A DNA stretch of 64,000 bases from Bimuria novae-zelandiae CBS 107.79 (taxonomy: Eukaryota > Ascomycota > Dothideomycetes > Pleosporales > Didymosphaeriaceae): positions 1,365,654 through 1,429,653 of the forward strand of contig ML976657.1 of the NCBI GenBank assembly GCA_010015655.1, read 5' to 3'. How positions within the stretch are numbered: position 1 is the first letter of the stretch; each line of letters starts with the position of its first letter. Made by a program: the position numbers and the translations under genes. Of this stretch, positions 59,246-64,000 are shown one piece after another. A model generated the notes under the pieces. That model made no database searches. It saw only the letters and a list, made by a program, of their open reading frames with translations, and was not told where the DNA came from.

Positions 59246-60461
59246 CATGTCATCCGTCGAGCTGGAGCAACCCGCACCACGCACAAAAATGACTGTGTTG
59301 GACGCGCGAACCCAGGAAGAGCTGGACTTTGACAAAGCCAAGTATCCGTCGCTGGACCCGCAGACCCAGGACAACATCGTCCAGAAGTACAGGCAGCTGC
59401 AGGAGCGCATAGAAGCAGAGGGACTCTACCAGTGCCACTACTGGACGGGCTACGGTCCCGAGTTCCTCCGCTACGCCATTGCCCTGGCCCTGTTCATCAC
59501 ATGCCTCCGCACTGGGTGGTACATTACCGCCGCATTCCCGCTCGGCTTCCTGTGGCATCAGCTCGTCTTCACAGTGCACGACGCCGCTCATATGGGTGTG
59601 ACCCACAACTTCTACGTCGACTCGGTCCTGGCCATGACCCTCGCCAGCTACTGCGGTGGTCTCAGCGCCTGCTGGTGGAAGCAGAGCCACAACGTGCACC
59701 ATCTCGTGACGAATTCGCCCGAGCATGACCCCGATATCGAGTACCTTCCCTTCTTCGCCATTACCCACCGCTTTTTCGAGAATCTCACCTCCTCCTATTA
59801 CGAGTTTACCATGAAGTACGACGCCATTGCCAAGTTCATGATCCGAATCCAGCATTTCACCTACTACCCCATCATGATGGTCGCGCGCTTCAACCTCTAC
59901 CGCCTCAGCTACAGCTACATTCTGCTCGGCCAAGGACCCAAGAAAGGCCAGGCGTGGTGGTTCCGCTACTTCGAACTCGCCGGCCAGGTTTTCTTCTGGA
60001 CCTGGTACGGCTACGGCGTCGTCTACAAAACGATCCCTGGAGGCTGGAACCGTTTCCTCTTCGTTCTGCTTACCCATGCCATCCCCTCGCCCCTGCACGT
60101 CCAAATTACTCTGAGCCACTTTGCCATGAGCACGACGGACATGGGCGTCACCGAGTCATTCCCGCAGAAGATGCTGCGAACTACCATGGACGTAGACTGC
60201 CCGCAGTGGCTGGATTTCTTCCATGGCGGTCTCCAGTTCCAAGCGATCCATCACCTGTACCCACGCATTCCGCGACACAACCTGCGGCGGACACAAAAGT
60301 TGGTCCAAGAGTTTTGCAACGAGGTGGATATACCCTATGCTTTGTACGGTTTTGTAGACGGGAACAAGGCGGTGCTGGGAAAGATGGCCGATGTAGCGCG
60401 GCAGGCGGCTATTCTTGCCGAGTGCCAGAAGACTATTGTCGTTGGCGAGTTTTCGCATTAG
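58697..60461 (+). CDS. Cytochrome b5-fused delta-8 sphingolipid desaturase
   Basis: Two exons, 58697-58887 and 58940-60461 (52-nt intron), for 570 residues. The N-terminal cytochrome b5 domain has HPGG at 43-46 and a second haem His near 66 (RFHSAQ). A disordered linker follows, with a run of 14 Ser encoded by TCG repeats near residue 153. The front-end desaturase domain has the three His boxes: HDAAH 277-281, HNVHH 314-318, and QAIHH 498-502 with Gln instead of His, typical of front-end desaturases. Four hydrophobic segments anchor it in the ER. It introduces the delta-8 double bond into the long-chain base of glucosylceramides. It lies divergent to the phosphomutase. Confidence 0.94.
59205..59246. 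repeat. TCG microsatellite within the desaturase gene
   Basis: Thirteen TCG codons plus one TCC give a 14-residue Ser run in the linker between the cytochrome b5 and desaturase domains; the length is probably variable. Confidence 0.95.
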
Positions 60462-60563
60462 ATGAGCGTTAGGTGTTAGACTGCATGGCGTTTAGATATT
60501 GAACGGATAGATGCAATGGGTTAAAATGAAGTAGATACGACTACAAGCTTCGTGTTTACCTCC

Positions 60564-61112
60564 CTATACTTTGGCCCGCCACCAATTTCTCCTCCTCCTC
60601 CTCCTCCTCCTCCTCACCTCTTCCCCAACAACCCACCCATGAACACACCTCTCTTCTCCCTCCCCCTCCTCCCTATTCCTATCCCCTCCTTCAACCCCCG
60701 CCTCATGCACCTCCCAAGCAACCTCCTCCAGCGTCCCACCCCCAAGCAACTCTATCTCCCACTCCCTCGGCTTCCCCGGCCACCTGGATACGCGCCACCC
60801 AATCCACCTCTCCAGGCCTTCTGCGTTAAGCAGCCCCGCGAGGTAAAATTCCCGCAGCGCCTCGCGGAGTGGCATGATATCCTGCGTAGCGTGTGTGCGC
60901 TCGCGCTGGAGGAAAGCGGCAATGTCAGAGAGGAGCAGGCCGCGGTGGAGGAGGGCGAAGACGTACTGCTCGAAGGCGCGGTGGGAGGGGTTGGTGTGGG
61001 GGGAGAGGAGGGTGGGGAAGGTGTGGCGGAGGGCGGGGAGGCAGAGAGTTATGTCAGGGTGTTGGGATTGGTGTTGCATCTTGACGGGTTGTGTAGTCAT
61101 TCGGATCTTCAA
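60564..61112 (-). CDS. Hypothetical protein, 182 residues, Arg-rich tail
   Basis: A single open frame convergent with the desaturase, 102 bases away. The central part (ATQDIMPLREALREFYLAGL, then WIGWRVSRWPGKPREWEIEL) looks like a folded helical domain. The C-terminus ends in a run of Arg from a CTC triplet repeat near 60586-60614. Codons are C-ending at the start and G-ending towards the end, the pattern of known genes here. Met at residue 6 is an alternative start. I do not recognise a family, so treat it as a modestly supported gene. Confidence 0.5.
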   Translation of the reverse strand: MKIRMTTQPVKMQHQSQHPDITLCLPALRHTFPTLLSPHTNPSHRAFEQYVFALLHRGLLLSDIAAFLQRERTHATQDIMPLREALREFYLAGLLNAEGLERWIGWRVSRWPGKPREWEIELLGGGTLEEVAWEVHEAGVEGGDRNREEGEGEERCVHGWVVGEEVRRRRRRRRRNWWRAKV

Positions 61113-62280
61113 TGCGTGTAGGAGATGTTAAAGATTGTATGAGGAGGGCTGGTAGAGGGGTGAGCCGAGTGTGGGTAGAGGGAAGGGAGGGGTGAGTGGA
61201 GGGCTGGTGGAGAGAGTGGTGGTGTAGATGAAGGGGACGATTGTGAACACGGTTATGAAGTCAGCGCAGTGTCATGGGTGCGGTTCACGCACACGCATAT
61301 TCATCAGGCCGACTACACGTCTGCGGCAGGGAAGCAGGGTAGAACCACAACTGTCAGCATGGCGCTCCCCTTTTCCTCCCCACGCAGCAAACTGATCTCG
61401 TTCAGCGAGATCCACCTAAACCATCTAGCTCACCATGGAGCAAACAGAGAAATACCTCAATGCAAAAGAAACCAAATTCCTCGCACAGACTGTGAAGTTG
61501 TCCAGCACCACCGCAACACTAGCACGGCATCGCGTGTCGAGCAGCCATCTGCTGCTCGTGGCGCGACAAAAAGCTTTCCCGAATACTAGACAGCGACAGC
61601 AACGAGCGCGACCGTGAGCTGGAGATCTTCCTCTTCCGAGAGATACGCACGGGTGTGTCACCGCAAGCGTTCGCCCAGCGCCTATCGTGGGAAGGGAAAT
61701 ACAACGATAGGCGTAAATACCCTGCGGCGTAAACGTACATGTACAAAAAGAAGAAGACGTTGACAGAAGCGCAGGTCTAGGCCCACATGTACTGGCGACT
61801 GGCGACTGGCGAGGTGGCCGTGGTTGCCGGCGCAATGGGAGGTTGAGGAGTTGGTGAGTGGATGACGCTGGAGGAGATGGCGTGGAACTTGCACGAGGTA
61901 AGTGCGGGTACAAAGATGAAGTTGGATACTGGTGGACCAATGGCGGGGTGGACGTGTGATCGTGGAGAGATGGTGGCTGAAGATTGCTGCCTGGGCTGGA
62001 ATATCTGTTTGTGAGCCTAGCAGTGTGTTGGCAGTGGAGGGGTTTCAGGAGGGGTCGATATAGTGTGCCGTCAGCGCAACGGGAAGAAAGTGTTGTATGA
62101 GTATGCTTTTGGTGGGAGTTTCTGGAGAACGGGATATCCGTTTAATGGAAGGGCGTGCTGTCAGAGAACAACCACATAAGAGCACGCTCATGGAATACAC
62201 TACACATACTATTAGCATGGGAACAGCACAGTAGCAACCCTTAGAGGCGCCCAATCGCAATGCACTTCCAAACCCCCCAT
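61113..62280. other. Intergenic region with a weak gene candidate
   Basis: 1.17 kb left of the sedolisin. It contains the candidate listed at 61435-61732; the rest shows no feature. Confidence 0.5.
61435..61732 (+). CDS. Possible short gene, interrupted or spliced
   Basis: An ATG in good context opens a frame with a folded look (MEQTEKYLNAKETKFLAQTV), followed from about 61523 by a second frame, one base shifted, that also reads like protein (ERDRELEIFLFREIRTGVSP, then AQRLSWEGKYNDRRK) and stops at 61730-61732. A 56-nt candidate intron (61534-61589) does not join the two frames, so either another intron or a frameshift is needed. It could be a small spliced gene or a decayed one. Confidence 0.3.
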
Positions 62281-64000
62281 CTACGGCAGCCCCATAAACA
62301 ACTCCAACATCCTCCCATAATCCGGCGTGCCCAGCCCCGTCACCGGATCCCACCCCTTCGACGCCGCAAACCCCTCAGTTCCGCACCCAGGATTCGTCCC
62401 ATTCGTGATATCATTCAAGACCCCCGGATTCGCATAAAGCACAGGGTTTATGAACCCAACAGGGCCCTTGCCAGCTTTAATCCGCTCCTCGTTAATGAGG
62501 TTGATGATGGCGGCGAAGATCGGGGCGGACGCGGAGGTCCCGCCTGTGAGGCGGAGATCGCCGTTGTACACGGCGGCTGTGTTGTCGCCGTTGGCGGAGA
62601 CGTCGGGGATGCCGCGGCCGTTGCGGTTGTAGAGCCCGGTGGAGTTTTGGTAGTTGCCCTGTTTGCTTGTCAATCTTATCCTCACCCTATCTTGTCAAAA
62701 TTAAATTAAATGCTTAAACGGGGACTCACGTCATAGTAATACGCATACGGCGGCTCCTCCACTTCAAAGTATCCCGCAACATGACTAGCCTGATACTCCG
62801 GAATAGAAAACACATTCGAAAACCCACCACCCGATGAGTACGGGAAGTAGTAAGGATCGCCAGCGAGATCGTTTGCGGCGCTCTCGGGGTCGTAGACGGT
62901 GTTTCCGGGGTACACTTTTGTAGCGCCGACGCTGGTTATCCAGGGGCAGGTGTTTGGGTGGGCGGGAGTGAAGACGGTGCCGTTGCGGAGACAGCCATTG
63001 GGGGAGGAGGGATTGGGGAGGTCGCCGACGCCGGAGTCGCCGCTGGATACGAAGACTGAGACGCCTTGGAGGCCGAGTTTGAGCCATTCGTCGCACTGTC
63101 CGGGTCTGTTAGCACGAGCTTTGAGAACGCGGTGGAGGGCGTACCTGGCGCTTTTGGTAGTTTGCAGGGAGGTCGGCTTCTTTCTTCATGTAGGAGATGG
63201 AGATGATGTTGGTCGGCTGGCAGCACAAAAGTTAGTTCGTGTCCATAGAAGGTCTGCACGTTGTATGCCTGACATACCTTATACACACCGCACATACGCT
63301 CACCCTTGTACCCACCATCCCTCTCATTCGGGTACACGGGATCATAGTCAGGATTATCCCCCTTCTCGCCGTATGCCTCATAATTGCAATACGACCCGTC
63401 AATAGCATCAAGAAACGTATTGAACAAGCCGCCCTCAAGCCACTGCTCTGACGACCAATACTCGTCGTCGACCTGGTATATTTCCGTCTTCTGCGGGTAC
63501 ACAAGAGGGATAGCCAGCTCCAGATCCAAACTAGCTTCCGACCCGGCATGTAATATGTCCACGGGCGCGATGCCGCCGTTGATGGAGTTCAGAGTCGGAG
63601 CTGTGCCGTTGGCAATGTAGGGTGTGAAGTTCGAGAAGAACATGTCGAGGTCTTCCTGTGCGTAGGCGCTGGAGAGGAGGAAGATGCCCATTGTGTTGTT
63701 GGGACTGACCTCGGCGTTTGGGTCGGGGAAGGGGATGTTATAGAGCGCGCGGATGCAGTCGTGGGTTATCATCTGGTCGCAGGTGTCGAGAGAGCTGGAG
63801 TTTTGTTGGAGAGTCATATCGGGCATGAACGTTTGGCGGCGAGCATGGAGAGAGGCGGCGCGTCGGTTCAATGACTTCTTGTCGCTGCTGGTACTAGAAC
63901 TTGTATAAGCACCTTTTTTTTGGACGGATGGAGGAAGGATGGCAAACTTACCTTGCACGCTTCAAGTGAATACCCTTCACTCCCGGCGTCACATAATCAA
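62281..64000 (-). CDS. Sedolisin (S53) serine-carboxyl peptidase, 5' end outside window
   Basis: Exons seen: 64000-63952 (partial), 63899-63278, 63216-63145, 63095-62730 and 62658-62281. They give about 494 residues from the prodomain/catalytic junction (DYVTPGVKGIHLK) onward. The catalytic Glu and Asp are in SEASLDLELAIPLVYP, the oxyanion Asp in FVSSGDSGVGD, and the Ser in GGTSASAP. The calcium site (DITNGTNPGC, GWDPVTGLGTPDYG) completes the domain. Family members such as aorsin and tripeptidyl-peptidases are secreted and act at acid pH. The signal peptide and most of the prodomain lie beyond the window. Introns are 49-71 nt. Confidence 0.9.

Overview
The window is eukaryotic and comes from a filamentous ascomycete (Pezizomycotina, most likely a Dothideomycete). 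The reasons are many short introns of about 47-80 bases with GT..AG ends, fungal-only families (Fus3/Pmk1 MAP kinase, AA9 lytic polysaccharide monooxygenase, WSC/DUF1996, Zn2Cys6 regulator, Zim17, Vps62), a transposon with a block of RIP-type mutation, and a nuclear tRNA-Cys with an intron. The class-level placement is inference.

Layout. 1-12.4 kb: the 3' end of a CorA-type metal transporter, a small membrane protein, and a head-to-head ribosome-biogenesis pair, the giant UTP20 (minus) and the DEAD-box helicase DBP3 (plus). 12.4-19.7 kb: gene-poor. It holds a complete 1,722-bp Tc1/mariner-family element with 35-bp inverted terminal repeats and TA target duplications, a 70-residue cysteine-rich gene in two exons, and tRNA-Cys(GCA). 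19.7-33.4 kb: Fus3/Pmk1-type MAP kinase, ERV1 sulfhydryl oxidase, a PQ-loop membrane protein with an 18-nt microexon, two disordered proteins of unknown role, a 127-residue membrane protein and a Vps62-family protein. 34.9-47.6 kb: a sparse segment rich in secreted proteins (divergent AA9 LPMO, Ser/Pro-stalked GH128 glucanase, alpha/beta hydrolase, DUF1996-WSC protein), with a Zn2Cys6 regulator and a solo LTR between them. 49.1-60.5 kb: a compact E(z)-type SET protein joined to a BAH domain, mitochondrial ZIM17, cullin-3, a phosphopentomutase-type phosphohexomutase and a cytochrome-b5 delta-8 sphingolipid desaturase. 60.5-64 kb: two weakly supported small genes and a sedolisin (S53) peptidase cut by the window end.

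Functional threads. UTP20/DBP3 act in ribosome assembly. ERV1 and ZIM17 act in mitochondrial protein import and folding. The MAP kinase, the carbohydrate-active and peptidase genes and the desaturase fit an organism that grows on or in plant material. Gene models were built by hand from reading frames and splice signals; exon borders are given in each entry.

Most worth following up: the CXC-SET-BAH polypeptide at 49.1-50.8 kb, and the transposon whose centre, but not its ends, is saturated with RIP-like changes. Several genes also show a switch from C-ending codons in the 5' part to G-ending codons in the 3' part.
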